Assembly: GCA_030077755.1 (NCBI GenBank)
Contig: JAQJZZ010000015.1
Coordinates: 1,860,001-1,924,000, forward strand
Length of the DNA: 64,000 nucleotides
Reading direction: 5' to 3'
From: Filosporella fistucella
Lineage: Eukaryota > Ascomycota > Leotiomycetes > Helotiales
The notes beneath the pieces were generated by a model. It was given only the letters and a program-made list of their open reading frames with translations. It was not told where the DNA came from and ran no database searches. Position numbers and translations under genes: made by a program. Of this stretch, positions 48,736 through 61,338 are shown piece by piece; the stretch's first letter is position 1, and the number at the start of each line of letters is the position of its first letter.

Positions 48736-49733
48736 TGCTGCTTATAAGATAACGCAAGCTTGACTTGGAGGCAAAGAGTCTCCCAGAATTTTCGACTGAC
48801 ATGAAATGATCGCAGAATGAGTACAACTGTACTTCTGTCTCCTTGAATAGGCTGTCGACCAGTCGCCACGGTATCATCTATTGAACCACTATTGAATTTT
48901 CTCATTAATAACTCTGTAACACTGTCAACAGGATTCAAACTACCCACAATAAAGAACAACGGTACTCTGGCTCATCAGCAGTTTCGTCTCCGTATGAGGC
49001 AGTGGTGAGCGAAGGATTTGCAAAGTCTGCAAGGCGCCAAGACTGACCTAAGATGACTTCCTTTGAGGTGAGGACAAGCTTGTAATGCTTCACTTTTCTA
49101 GTACTATGAGCACATTAGAAATTTTGAGAGGGTTTGGAAATTTCAACATACCAATTGTGTACGGTAATGTAGCGCATGAAAGTCGTCGTGAATTTACCCA
49201 TAAGAAGCAAGCAGTCACCCACCACCCTAGCCTTGCCGATATACCTTGGTAGGTACTGCACCCTGGCTCCCTTATTACCTCAAGCAAGCCATTATCTCCC
49301 TTCGCTGCCGACGGGAAGCTTGACAGACAGACCGCCAGGCGAGAGTAGACTCAGTTCATAATTTGCTCAAATTAGCTCATAAATACACTAGCCTGCAACA
49401 CAAATGCATGCACGTATACGTATAGGTACCTCCTTGCAGTACACTAAACAAAATGATTGTGTCTGATTCTTCCATCCTCAGAGCTAGCCTGAACGAGTTA
49501 TATCGTGTTTCGGCTTAGGATCATACTGGGAGGGAATCTAATAAACAGGGCAGCCTTTCTAGGCACAAAGTTCCATCTACTCCTAAGGATAGCAACAACA
49601 AACTTGACCTCGAATATCGCCAATTATCACATTATAATTTCGAACAAGCCTTTTCAATGGGATTGAGCGTTCTCCTTTATATATCACATCGCCAGTATTA
49701 TTAGATAACTAGCCAACAAGGACTGCAGCAAAT
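48736..49733. other. Divergent promoter region (P450 / methyltransferase)
   Basis: About 1 kb between two divergent genes. A TATATA stretch lies about 55 bp before the methyltransferase ATG, near 49677. No gene is seen. A shared regulatory region is plausible. Confidence 0.5.
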
Positions 49734-50525
49734 ATGGTGGTCAGTGACACACCCGAGTTAGCAAAGGGCTATGCTGCCGTCAACAACACGCAATTCGACG
49801 CAGGCTTGTTTCTTGTTAGAAAGCTTAGAATTGCCTCAGGCAATACTGTTCTCGATGTCGGATGTGGACCAGGCAACCTCACAGCACGCATCGCAGAATT
49901 TGTTGGGGAAAACGGAACTGTTGTTGGCATTGATCCCAGCAAGGAACGAATCAATCTTGCTTTGGAACTCAAGAAAGTCACCCCTAATGTATCTTTTCAT
50001 AAAGGGAAGGCAGAAGATCTTTCTCAGTTTGGATCAGCCAGCTTCGACATTGTCTTCGTAAACTCTACTTTCCACTGGGTCCAAGACCAACCCACTGCCA
50101 TGGCAGAATTTGCTCGTGTATTGAGATCAGGAGGCCGTCTTGGGATATCAGGAGGTTCTGGAGATTTTCTTGCCGCACACGAAAGGATAAAGGCGGATGT
50201 CCTATCCAGAGAGCCGTACCGAAACTATCCAGAGAACAGCGGCCCGATATTTCTGAAGCGGACGGAGATCGAAAGACTTTTAGACCATAATCACTTTTCG
50301 GAAAGGGAGATTGTTGTTAACACTATCATCAAGTCAGCAAAAGATGGAGCCTCTATGATCGAGTGGTTGGATACGAGCTCGTCTGGTGCGACGTATGGAG
50401 GTATTCCTTTAGAGCTACGACCACAGGCGAGAGAGGAGATGAAGGTTGAATGGGCCAAAATAACAACAGAAGAAGGGATCAGGATGGAGATGGAGTTGCT
50501 AGTTACCGTTGCTACTCGAGATTGA
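49734..50525 (+). CDS. Class I SAM-dependent methyltransferase
   Basis: A 263-residue, intronless methyltransferase of the UbiE/Methyltransf_11-25 type. Motif I, VLDVGCGPGNLT, binds SAM; VVGIDPSKERI is the acidic loop; KAEDLSQF and FDIVFVNSTFHWVQD are motifs II and III, followed by FARVLRSGGRL. There is no signal peptide. The protein resembles enzymes that methylate small molecules, including secondary metabolites, but the substrate cannot be told from sequence. It is co-oriented with the MFS gene, about 575 bp upstream of it, and divergent from the P450. Confidence 0.92.
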   Translation: MVVSDTPELAKGYAAVNNTQFDAGLFLVRKLRIASGNTVLDVGCGPGNLTARIAEFVGENGTVVGIDPSKERINLALELKKVTPNVSFHKGKAEDLSQFGSASFDIVFVNSTFHWVQDQPTAMAEFARVLRSGGRLGISGGSGDFLAAHERIKADVLSREPYRNYPENSGPIFLKRTEIERLLDHNHFSEREIVVNTIIKSAKDGASMIEWLDTSSSGATYGGIPLELRPQAREEMKVEWAKITTEEGIRMEMELLVTVATRD

Positions 50526-51100
50526 ATGTAGACCTTTTGGCCTCTCTGCCTAAACTGCTGGTAATGAAACCTATCCTTCAGATTATATCTAAGCATCCAA
50601 TTGCCATTCAATCGGACTGCATGGAGTTGCCCTAGTATACTTGTCTCAGTAGAAAAGCACCCTGAGTTTACGAGAACTGGAGATCTAAAAGCTTGGTATC
50701 ACCTGTATTCGTGTCCTTAGAGTCCTTCAACAACGTCATATATCTGAGGTAGGTGTGCAAGGGAGGATCTGCATCACAGGGTTTGCCTGTAGCTCTCTTC
50801 CTAATCTGCCTAAATTCTAGCTCGTAATGCACCAGTAAACAGCCTCCAAGACCATTTTTTCGACCACGACGTATGTCTTTCAATCGAGGTTTCATATCCT
50901 CACTGCAGCACGTGATTCAGAACAGCAGACAGGACTTAGGTAAGTAGCTAGTGGGTACCTTACCCTCGTCCCCGCCTGTCAAAGTCACCTTCTGAATCGC
51001 CCCTGCCTTGACTAGATAGATACTCTTTGTACCTTAGGACACGCATCTTTGGCAAAACCCGTGGACTTGTTCTGCTTATTCGCAAGTCAGAAACTGCAAT
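50526..51100. other. Intergenic, MFS promoter side
   Basis: About 575 bp. No gene is seen. The 3' half should contain the promoter of the MFS transporter. Confidence 0.5.
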
Positions 51101-52896
51101 ATGTTATCAACATCACCACCTTATTCATATGTATCTTCTCCAAATAATACTAACATTACTGTTCAACCAGGCTATAATCCTCTCGAGAGCCACCTACTGG
51201 AAAGAGTACGGACAATGCTTACTACAGAAGAGGATGAAATCGCAACTTCCAATCATGACAACGAGCAGAGCGAGTTGTCATGTAGGGCCACAGAGGGGAA
51301 TTTGGGGAAGGAATCATCCTCGGAATCACTGGCGATTGAGCGTAGGACATGGCCGACTGACAGCGGGACTGAATTCGTCGTTTGGTGGGATGAGACCCAT
51401 GGTCGAGATGAAGATAATCCAATGAATTGGTCGTCAACTAAGAAATGGGCAAATATTTGTACAATATCTGTCATCAGTTTCCTCGTGTAAGTAGGAGACG
51501 GCAGCCATTGATGACCTAGCCATCGGTATTCTAATCATCACAGGCCTCTAGTATCTTCAATACTTGCACCAGGTGTGGAACTCGTCATGGAGGAATTCCA
51601 AACCACCTCGAAAAGTTTCGCTACTTTCGTTGTCTCGATCTTTGTGTTAGGATTCGCTTGCGGTCCATTGTTGCTCGCACCGCTCAGTGAGATTTATGGC
51701 CGCGTCATCATTTATAACCTGACAAATGTTTTATTTTTCGGTTTCACTATCTTGTGTGCTGTCTCCAAGAATGAGCCAATGTTGCTGGCTGCTCGTTTCT
51801 TGTCTGGATTTGCAGGTGTCGCTACAATTACAATTGGTTCAGGTACAATTGCGGATATCATGCCAAAAGATAAGAGAGGCAAGGCTGTATCTATATGGTC
51901 AGTGGGAACCATTCTTGGTCCTATGGTTGGTCCCATAATTGGTGGGTATGTTGCCCAATCATATGGATGGAGATGGATATTCTGGACGGTCTCTATGGCA
52001 GTGAGTTATTCTCTAAATGGACCAGTATCCGTTACAAGGCTTTGTTGATTAACATTAAGCAGATAGGTCTTGTCACTATTATTGCCTTTATTGTGTTGAA
52101 AGAAACTTATCCACCAGTCCTGCTTGAGAGGAAAGCATCGAGATGCAGAAAAGAGACAGGAAATCCCTACTACAGATCTAAGCTAGCAACAAACCTGAGT
52201 CCGTCAGACTATTTCAGAAACAGCATCATCCGGCCACTGAAACTCTTAATTTGTTATCCGATTGTCACAATCATGTGCACATACGTTGCAGTCCTCTATG
52301 GTACTCTCTATCTCTTGTTCGCAACGTACAGTTTTGTGTTTAGAGAGGTTTATGGATTTTCAACATCGGCTACTGGACTTGTATTTCTTGCTGGAGGTAT
52401 TGGTACGCTTATGGGACTACTCTACGTTGGCTATTTCAGTGATAGAACTCTCAAGAGACGCGCAGCTGCAGGGAAGCTGAACTCCCCCGAAGATCGACTC
52501 CCTTTTGTTATAACAATACCTGGGTCTCTCGCATTTCCAATAGGCCTCTTCTTGTACGGTTGGAGCTCTGAGAAACATGTTCATTGGATTGTACCCCAGA
52601 TTGGAACTGCCATTACAGGCTTCGGATCGATTTTGATATTCATAGGAATCCAAACTTATCTGATTGATGCTTTTGAAGAATATGCTGCAAGTGTTGTTGG
52701 AGCTAATGCCGTACTGAGAGGAACGGCTGGAGCTCTCATCCCGCTTGCAGGCTTAAACATATATGGAAAACTTGGATGGGGCTGGGGAAACAGTCTTCTT
52801 GCTTTCGTTGCGCTTGCGTTTGCCCCGATACCTCTTGTTCTAGGTTTGTATGGTTCCAAGATCAGAAGCCTGAAGAGCAAGAAGATTATTCTATAG
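51101..52896 (+). CDS. MFS drug:H+ antiporter (DHA1-like) exporter
   Basis: An integral membrane transporter of about 558 residues in three exons, 51101-51486, 51544-52000 and 52063-52896. A hydrophilic, acidic N-terminus of about 110 residues is followed by DDENPMNWSS-like sequence (DEDNPMNWSSTKKW), the standard lead-in to this family. Twelve hydrophobic segments are expected, with motif A around APLSEIYGR and the antiporter motif C in GTILGPMVGPIIGG. WRWIFW follows. These are hallmarks of DHA1 exporters of toxins, antibiotics or siderophore-like metabolites. The substrate is unknown. Position between a methyltransferase and an opine-dehydrogenase-like enzyme suggests a product exporter. Confidence 0.93.
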
Positions 52897-53142
52897 AAAA
52901 TATAACCATGCGACATACCATAGAGCTTGTCGGTTTGGTTTACTACAGTGAGCCTATCTTGATTTGAGTCTAAATTTCGAGGTACCCTTTCACCGTTTTA
53001 TTGTTGGAATCAGAAACAGACTATTGCATAAAGACCGCGCCATGTGAGAAACAATATTTCATTGATTAAACAGATTGGCATATAGGGAGACACACACGGT
53101 CAACGCTCAAATTCATTCTTTGCATCTCATCAAACTTCTGTG

Positions 53143-54237
53143 TCATTCTACACGGCGAACACTGAATCGCTCCAACAGCTCCTTCTTCGAAAGATTATGC
53201 AGATGAAGTCTCTTTAGATTCCTCCCATGCTCCATGTAATCTGAGCCAGTTGCCATTTTTGCGAGGTTGATAACAGTTGCCACAGAAGAAGCATCTATAC
53301 CTAATATTTCTGCCAAGCCAAGCCAGCATACTAACAAGTCTGGGACGTCCTCTGAAACATTCCGATTGTCAATGCTGGCAGGAGCTTTCAATTTCTTATG
53401 TGGTTCTGAATTTTTTGCCAAATCTACCAAATCTTTGAAAGCCGCATCGTAGCATCTATTCGAAGTCTCGACCACACTCTCCAGCTTAAATCCGAAAGCA
53501 TTTCCAATCTCTACACGAACTTTGTCCACTGCAAGTATGGCGTTGGCGACGGAGCGTGTAAGCCCGTCACAGTACAGCAGGAACTCTCCTCCCGTACTTT
53601 CAATTCGACCAGCATTCATGAGCATCATTAGGGGATGAAATACCCCGTTGATGTTGGACAAAGAGACCTCGACGATATTGCTACTCCAATGAAGCTCTTG
53701 AGGAAATATCCGCTGTATTCTTGTCCTGAAACTAGGACTAGTGCTTTCCTGCAGAGCAGCAATATTGAAAGATGTCTTTTTCCCAAAGACGGTTAAGGCT
53801 CCTCCGTTCATGCGGCACGAATATGGTGATATGTTGGTCTCAAGGATGTGACCGATTTCCAGCTTTGCTGCTGCAATAAGTGAGAATAGATTACCAGGTA
53901 TGGCGATGATAGTATGTCGATGCAAAGCAAAACATTTCAGTTCGTCTATCAATGTTTCTTGTCCGGTCGATGGTACAGTCAGGATCATGATTTGGGAAAA
54001 CCCAACCACCTCCCTCATATCGGTGGTGATACGTAGCAATGTAAGCCCGTCAATAGCACCGGTTGCTTTCAGATAGCCTTTCCCTTTTGTCATGATATGG
54101 CTTGCATGCTGTACATGTTCTGGATGTGAATAAAGGAGCACTCTTGTTCCGCGACTTTCGAGATCAGCAGCGAGAGCGAAACCCGCCGGACCAGCGCCTA
54201 GAATGCACACCTTAAGCTGCATTTCACTTAAAGACAA
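53143..54237 (-). CDS. Opine (octopine/nopaline) dehydrogenase-like enzyme
   Basis: A 364-residue NAD(P)-dependent oxidoreductase without introns. The N-terminal Rossmann fold starts KVCILGAGPAGFALAADL (GxGxxG), then VLLYSHPEH. The C-terminal octopine-DH domain contains NINGVFHPLMMLMNAGRIE, whose N-x-x-x-x-HP pattern carries the family's catalytic His, and a long helical end. Known enzymes of this family reductively join an amino acid amine to an alpha-keto acid. It is convergent with the MFS exporter (about 245 bp apart). It would be the scaffold-forming enzyme if the neighbours form a pathway. Plain bacterial origin is not evident: base use is like the neighbours, and a fungal family member is also possible. 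Confidence 0.9.
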   Translation of the reverse strand: MSLSEMQLKVCILGAGPAGFALAADLESRGTRVLLYSHPEHVQHASHIMTKGKGYLKATGAIDGLTLLRITTDMREVVGFSQIMILTVPSTGQETLIDELKCFALHRHTIIAIPGNLFSLIAAAKLEIGHILETNISPYSCRMNGGALTVFGKKTSFNIAALQESTSPSFRTRIQRIFPQELHWSSNIVEVSLSNINGVFHPLMMLMNAGRIESTGGEFLLYCDGLTRSVANAILAVDKVRVEIGNAFGFKLESVVETSNRCYDAAFKDLVDLAKNSEPHKKLKAPASIDNRNVSEDVPDLLVCWLGLAEILGIDASSVATVINLAKMATGSDYMEHGRNLKRLHLHNLSKKELLERFSVRRVE

Positions 54238-55817
54238 ATCCCCTTGATCGGATGAGCTTGCAACTTCCTTGGCTATCCTAAGCGCGGTGAAGGTAAAGGC
54301 TAAACAAGAGGTGATTGTGGTCTGTCAAAAGGAGGATAATGAATACAGCAAGGAGTGCCCTCGATCAGTGATGGCCACCACGCTATGAAGCACCAGACGC
54401 TGGACTTAGAATATTTAAACAAATCCGATTTGCATTGGTCCAAGTAACATTATGATTTTGCAGCTCCGGCTCGATAATCTGTACGACCCATGATAGAACC
54501 GCACCACGGGCATAGCTGATAGATTTCACATAGGCCGGGAAGATCAGAGGTGCCAGCCACATTTCTTGGTAGCAGCCATAGTTTGGAAAAATACCGAATC
54601 AAACCAGCCCTGAGGAGATGATCAAGAAAGCTTTTCACCATGAGTACTTGTCTCTAACACAAGGAAAAACATGCTCTATATAACTCGCCAAGGGGAGTTG
54701 CATGTGAGTGGTTGCGGAAGTATATATAAATTTAGACTTACTGTCGTTGCCTCACTCACTAGGATATACCTAGGTATTCAGTACAGTAGATAGATTGCCT
54801 TACATATGCAGGGCATACCTAACTAGGTAAACAGGTATTATAGAGCCCACTGATCATAAACTCACCGCGTCCATACACTGTTGCATATACCTAGGTACCG
54901 AAGATACTGAGGCAATATCTTATTAAGTCAAGTACCTAGGTAGGTACCTGTTATAGAAGACATCGGCTAGCCATACCTAGTCATTTACAGCCAGATATAT
55001 CTCAATATACCAGAAGAGAAAAGGGTCTGGATTCGGTGGCACGGCAGCGGGAATTTATTCCCCGGAGTAGCATGGATGGAGCAGCGCCAAGGCATAATCT
55101 TGGTGCGGTAGATTCGGCTTTTGAGCATATTTGAGTCTGTTTTCTCCACACTTCACCAACACACCCGACACTTGAACCTCCCGTTCCCGCCAATTAGAAG
55201 CAAGAATGCTTGAGGTATGCACGGAGCTTAAGTTGAAGATCCACGTACCTACTTCCGAGCTCTACCTAGAAAGAAAGAAGTAATTAACCTGAAGGTGACG
55301 GAATCAATTGACTCAAAAGCTCTCGCCCAGATACGCAACTGCTACCAAGGTAGGCAAGTGTCCAAGCAATTTGTTTACAGCGGCTGCTCTATAAGATAGG
55401 TAAATCTTTTATGGCCATCTCTCTGTAGATTCCTTGCCGGCTACCTACCTATCGGCTAATCCACAGGTCACTTTAGTCGCAGTATGTCAAGTAAAACTAG
55501 CTCACGGTCAAGCTTCAACAAGCCTTTGAAACCAACAGCCCCAAATGCTTAAACCGGGTGCGTGTTTCCAGTTTACCTACCTACCTACGGACAACGGACA
55601 GCTTACGGAGTATCCGTACAGCCAGCCCACTATACCGCCGCGCAACATCGAGAAGATTGCCGCTAAGTGGACCTGCAGATAATTTCTGATGTAAAGTTGC
55701 GCCTTCACTCTTGTTGAAGTCTGCACTGCGAGTCTTCCAGCATTGAATTCATCCCGACTTCATCTCGGCCTTGGTAAACATATCATTTTCTTTCGGTCGA
55801 TATCTCAGTCGTGCACT
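54238..55817. other. Intergenic region, ferric reductase upstream
   Basis: About 1.6 kb. It contains many TACCTAGGTA-type palindromic motifs at 54765-54960 and TACCTACCTACC at 55573-55585. A 63-codon frame at 54450-54641 (minus) has no recognisable domain. No gene is called. Confidence 0.5.
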
Positions 55818-58350
55818 ATGCGACCGAAATCCTTCACTTTAATTTTGGCAGTTTGCCTGGTATCTCTTCTACAGAAAGTATCCGCCAGCGGTAATGGCGT
55901 CATTGGATTTGGACTTTCATTGTACCAAGATGTATGCTGCCAGGCATGTTACGACTCATTATCTGCCCTCTATCTAAGTTGCACCACATTTTCCAACGAC
56001 ACATCTATGAATATAAGCACGAGTGATATGGCGATGATGATGGGCGAAACGAACGCCGAATGCTATGCTTCTAACGGCCCATGGTTACAGACGATGGCTT
56101 ACTGCATACAAGCCAATTGCGACGCTCATGGTTTCCCCACAGATAAGCAGGCTGCATGTTTCAGTACCCACGCAGTGGCAGGAGCCTCTTCCCCTAACTT
56201 TCAAGAGAGTCTACCTTCGGTGCCTCCCACTGTCGAACTCGAGGCGGATGCTATGTGGCTCAATGTCACCAGTTTGGTGAATAGCTATACATATTCTTCA
56301 ACATATGGCACAGAAGCGGAGTTTGCAAGATCAGAATACATCCACACCCGTTATTCGTATGCTACCCCGCGGTTTTGGGTCGAATTTCTTCCCAATTCAG
56401 CGGAAGACTAACAAGTCATCTTTAGGCTCATATTGTATTTCATGACTGTCGGCATCATCTTTGGTGGTGGTATTTTGGCGCAGTTCAGAGCGAGATCTCC
56501 TGGTTTTCGAAAATTCCTATCTACTTCACAGTTCTGGGCGAAGTTACAACAATATCTAATTTTACCAGCTTTGTTTGGGTCAAGGCATCTGGAACCTCTT
56601 CTTGGCCGTGCTGGGTACCTCCCAAGCAGGACAGTCAGCATTTTCATCACGATTTACATCATTGTTAACATTGTTCTCTGCTCAGTCTCTTACCGAAGCT
56701 TCCAGCCAAATGTATTCTGGGCATCAACTCCAATCGAATTGTGCGAGTATGTTGGGAACCGGACAGGAATCCTGGGTCTCGTTAACGTCAGTATCGCGAT
56801 TTTGTTTGCAGGGCGGAACAATCTCTTAATTCTTTTGACTGGCTGGAGTCAGACAACGTTTTTAACCTTGCATCGCTGGTCGGCAAGAGTCGCTACTTTA
56901 CAAACTGTTGTTCATTCCATAGTGTACACTCTGCAATATTTTGAGCCCCCGACTGGGGGAGCGAGAGCTTATGCCGCCAAGGTAAAGGAGACTTTCTATG
57001 TAAGTCCTCAACATCCGTGAGTCAATTTGACAACTCTAATTCTCATCGAAGTGGGTCGGAATTATCGCCACAATAGCTATGTGTCTCATGGTTGCACATT
57101 CAATTCTGCCGCTTCGCCTTGGATCCTATGAATCCTTCCTCGCAATACATGTCGCCCTTGCGATTATTACTTTAGTGACATGCTGGTACCATTTGGTTCC
57201 TCACTTCGGATACGTTTATGGATATCAAGTCTGGCTCTACATTTGTTTCGTTTTCTGGTTCTTCGACCGATTTGCCAGAGTTGCACGCATAATATATTAT
57301 AACCGTTTTGGCACTTCGGTTGCTATCGTGGAAGCAGTACCCGGGTGTGATGTCCTACAAGTCACTGTCTTTCCGCGAGTTTGGAAATTTGGTCCAGGAC
57401 AACACAGTTTCCTCTATGTCCCAGATAGTTCACTATATATTCCTGGTCTCGGAGCAAAGTTCTGGGAGAACCATCCATTCAGCGTTGCAGGATGGGAGAG
57501 GGAAGGTGACTCGTCGGTGGTTTGTTCACCGCCTGCCTCGGTCTCCGATAGTACTGTTAAAGGGGACGATACTTCGACTACCAATGTCATATCAATATCT
57601 CAAGACGTGGAACAATCGATCCCAGCTGCAGCTCAGCAGCCATCAAAAGCTTCAGACCAACAAAAAATACATGAGTATTCGTCCATCCAGTTTCTAATGC
57701 GCGTACACAAAGGAATGACTGCATCTCTGCAGCGTCGTGTGCTATCCTCTCCCTCGCATAGCGTTGAGATTGCAATGTATACCGAAGGGCCATATGCCGG
57801 CCATAAAACCACACTCTCTCCATTCATGAACGCTGATACCATCCTCTTGCTCATTGGTGGAATCGGCATAACTACAGCTCTTAGTTACGTTCAAGAGTAT
57901 GCAGACTCTCATCTTCGAAAGGGAGAGATTACAGGAAGAAAAAATACAATAATGAACAAAGCAACCCGATTAACTCTCGTATGGTCAGCAAAAGAGATCG
58001 CTCTAATCGAGCATATCAGAACGAATTTTCTCAGTAAACATGACGGGGCAGCTGGGATAGAATACTCCTTCTGGTATACAGGAATTGACGAATCTGAAAC
58101 ACAGAATCCGGCGAGAGTTGGTGTTGAAAGCCACGAATTGCGTAAATTATCAGCTAGGACAATGGCCGGTGTGACAAATGGGAAAATGAATATCAGAACG
58201 GTGCTGAGATCATATGTAGAACCTGCATTGCAGACGACTGTGCTGGCGTGCGGGCCTGGAAGTCTGATCGATGAGGCTAGACGCGAAGTTGTCAGCTGTG
58301 TGAAGGACGGCCTCAAAGTGGATATAGTCGAGGAAGCTTTTGGTTGGTGA
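55818..58350 (+). CDS. Ferric/cupric reductase (FRE family), plasma membrane
   Basis: A metalloreductase of about 808 residues that moves electrons from NADPH through FAD and haem to extracellular Fe(III) or Cu(II). Exons are 55818-56371, 56426-56999 and 57052-58350. The start MRPKSFTLILAVCLVSLL is a signal peptide. The Cys-containing lumenal region (CCQACYDSL, CIQANC) follows. In the membrane core, two His pairs with 13-residue spacing bind haem (LHRWSARVATLQTVVH and IHVALAIITLVTCWYH). The FAD motif is HPFSVAG, the NADPH motif GGIGIT, and the end contains CGPGSLIDEARREV. The first donor (GTTTTG) is weak but gives the right phase. It follows the opine-dehydrogenase gene and would fit iron acquisition. 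Confidence 0.94.
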
Positions 58351-59310
58351 TATCCGGATTGAACTATGTAGTGTACTTTATGGCTAAATCGTGACTATTT
58401 TATCAGATTCAAGATGTACATATAGAACAACCAATGCAAGGAAGTTTGTTTTGAATCTAGCATAGATACTTATCTCCCAAACTTCTAGTGCGATCATGTC
58501 AGGGGAAAGTGTGACAGTATGTGGACACCCATACAAAGTAATTTTGGTGTCTTCGCTTACATGTGAGAATGTACGTGCGCCACCCCACCCCCTTTTCGAG
58601 CCGAGCTCAATGCATTTTCGTGTAGAGGCTCGCGAGATGATGCTTGATTAAAGCTCTCAGACAAACAAAACACGATCTCACTTGGCCGTTTAAATTCCTT
58701 GAAAATCCTAACTCTGTGTTTTATTGGTAATATTAGGGGATTCAGTTGAAGAGACAATAATCTTAGTCTTTTAATCCTCCCTGTAAGCAAAGCGATATGT
58801 TTCTTTGACAATGATAAATTGCACAGCACAATTGCTATATTCGATTTTACCTCTGAAGCTCACGTATGACTCCGCAGCAGGGACCAATCACTAAGTTAGA
58901 GTTCAAGCATCGTGCTCATTTCAGACGAACCCCCCACCTTGCCGGAGCGCTTTTCATTGCCAATTCTGCTAGCGTGTGCTGTTATATTGCACAACTCCCG
59001 CATCATCTCCCTTGCCAGGAACTACCAGCCTCTTTGGCACCTTTCTGCGGGGTAAACCTCTGGCGACTTCTAAAATCCTGCATAGCTCCGTACTTAGTGC
59101 CTTTCCCCATACTTCCCACCCTGATGGGCCAGTTTAAATAGACGGCCCCTCCGGAAAGTGGAGGCGGCTGGACAATTAAGCATAATGAGCACGACAGATT
59201 TATAGACCAATATGTGTTAAATATCAGGAGATTCGTGAACAGCTGTTAACCTGCCTGCATGCAATTGGATTCGATTTGCTTTATAGCATTCATCAGAGTT
59301 CCATTGAAAT
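58351..59310. other. Intergenic region
   Basis: About 960 bp. Short frames on both strands have no domain signature. The 3' end holds the promoter of the GH43-like gene. Confidence 0.5.
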
Positions 59311-61338
59311 ATGTTGTGCCTTTTTCGTTCCTTACTTGTTACAATTGGTTTCGCTTCAGTCGCATTGACTACGAGAGTGACTTATCGCAACAAGCACTAC
59401 TACTATTTTGATGTGGATGGGAATGCAATCGATTCCACCAATGGTAAAGTCGAATGGGTGAAAGACCAGTATTTCTGGATTGGGGAGCCTGATTGTAAGT
59501 CTTGATATGGTTTACAGGAGACGAACGCATATTAAACATCACAGCGTGTGGCACCAAAGTCTGTGATAAGATATCCTACAGCTCGTCTGATCTGATCAAT
59601 TGGCATTTTAATGGTCCCTGTAGGTTACTTTGGTATCTCTATTATCGAGTGACACCTAGCTAACTGGTGCTTAGTATTCAATCTGACAGAGAATGCAGCG
59701 TATTGTATCGGTGGTTTTGGAGGATGCAGTCGCCCGAAGGTCATTTACAACGAGAAAACGCAGAAATATGTTTTCTACGGTTTTGCAAGTAGGACTAAAC
59801 CTCAGGATGGTGCTTAAAATCAACACTGATTGCGCAACTTTTAGGCAAGATAGGAGGCCCAGTTGGTGTTCCAGTTTTCACATCCGATAAACTTACGAGC
59901 GGCTACACCTATGCTGGAGAGATGATACCAGAGTATGCTCCAGCTGGGTTTGGTGTTGAAGATTTGGGTCTTTCCGTCATCGATGGGAAAGGTTACTTGA
60001 GTTACACCGGTTTCAATTTAACCGCGACGATTTTTGGTCCCCCACCCGGTGATGTATGTGTATACTGTTTTGATTAAAGTTTCATGTGTTTGCATTGACT
60101 TTGGGACTGACTTGTCACTCTCAATAGATTTGGCCCCCTTTCATACAGACTGTTGTAATTCAACAATTGACTGACGATTTTCTGAACGGCACCGGCAAGG
60201 CTTATCCAGTAGTTGATGCTGGGAGTGATTTTCCAGTCCTTCCTACTTCGTCAAATCTGGTAGACGGGCAAGTGGAGTCTCCTGATCTATTCAAAAGAGG
60301 GAATACTTACTGTGAGTGTTACATTTCTGGGGCATTGGTACGATAGCGTGGGTCGAGCTGACACAAATTCTCACAGACATGGTTGGGAGTGCTACTTGTT
60401 CATTCTGTGCAGGAGTATGAATTACCATCCTCCACATTGTATAAAGATTCTAACCTTCTCTCACGCAGACTTTGACTCTTGCCTATAGATCCGCATCTCC
60501 TTTTGGTCCATGGAAGAGACAGATTGTTGATACTGATAATACCTGTGGTGGACAAGCAATGGGTGTCATGACTGTCCCACCAGTTGCGGGAAGTAAAGAC
60601 AACAGTTACGTATACCACGCAGACGCTTTTCATACTGCTCCTGTGGGCCAGCATTTCACGGCAGCTAAGGGTCACGGCTTTTGGCCCTTATCATTCAACG
60701 GAGATGGTTCAATCAAGAGGATCGATTGTCGACCAAACACCGAATATACGATCGACGCGCCACCAGCCACAGCAAATGTTCCTTCCACCGGCATCGCAAC
60801 GGCTGCCACAGATGGTTCTGGAAATTATGGTGATTATTGGTCAGAAACTGGCCTTCTGACCCAGCTATTTCTCTATCAAACCTGGACATCCTCAAAGTCA
60901 GGGACATTGACCGAGGTCGGGATCAACCTGGCCTCAAACTCACCTGCCGCAAATCCTCTGACAATCACTGTCTTCACCTACAAAGATGAATCTGAACTCT
61001 TGAACCCCTTCTTCAAATGGAATGTACTAGCCACGAAGAACATTGGACAGAAAGTAGACACAAGTTTCGTCGCCTTCAAAGTGCAGAGAGTTGCAGTAAA
61101 TAAGTCTATCAAAGCTGGAGATAGAGTGGGTATCGCACTTACTGTTCCCGGATCCGGCCCAGCGACAAACTCCCTACCGTATGCTTATCTTTTGCAAGAT
61201 ACTAGTGGATCGAGTACAAATCATAAGCTGTACTATGTAACTAGGGGTCACGTTTCTAGAGACGGTCGGTATGCTACGCAGTCTCCTATCAAGGTTGTGG
61301 ATGACCGAGAAATGAAATGGTATGCAACCGTGGTATAG
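59311..61338 (+). CDS. Secreted glycoside hydrolase, family 43-like (beta-propeller)
   Basis: An extracellular protein of about 557 residues in seven exons: 59311-59494, 59545-59619, 59675-59788, 59845-60053, 60128-60311, 60377-60414 and 60469-61338. Their sum is a whole number of codons. The N-terminus MLCLFRSLLVTIGFASVALTT is a signal peptide. The sequence then shows propeller-blade patterns found in GH43-type enzymes: NKHYYYFDVDGNAI, SSDLINWHFNG, CSRPKVIYNEKTQKYVFYGFA, VEDLGLSVIDGKGYLSY, QVESPDLFKRGNTYYMVGS and TLTLAYRSASPFGPW. The C-terminal ~170 residues look like a separate beta-sandwich, perhaps carbohydrate-binding. Substrate and subfamily cannot be fixed by eye; beta-galactan or arabinan activity is a guess. 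Confidence 0.82.

Noticed and set aside
54450..54641. Minus-strand 63-codon frame between the opine dehydrogenase and the ferric reductase
   Set aside because: No domain, no intron continuation and no recognisable homologue. Kept only as a note.
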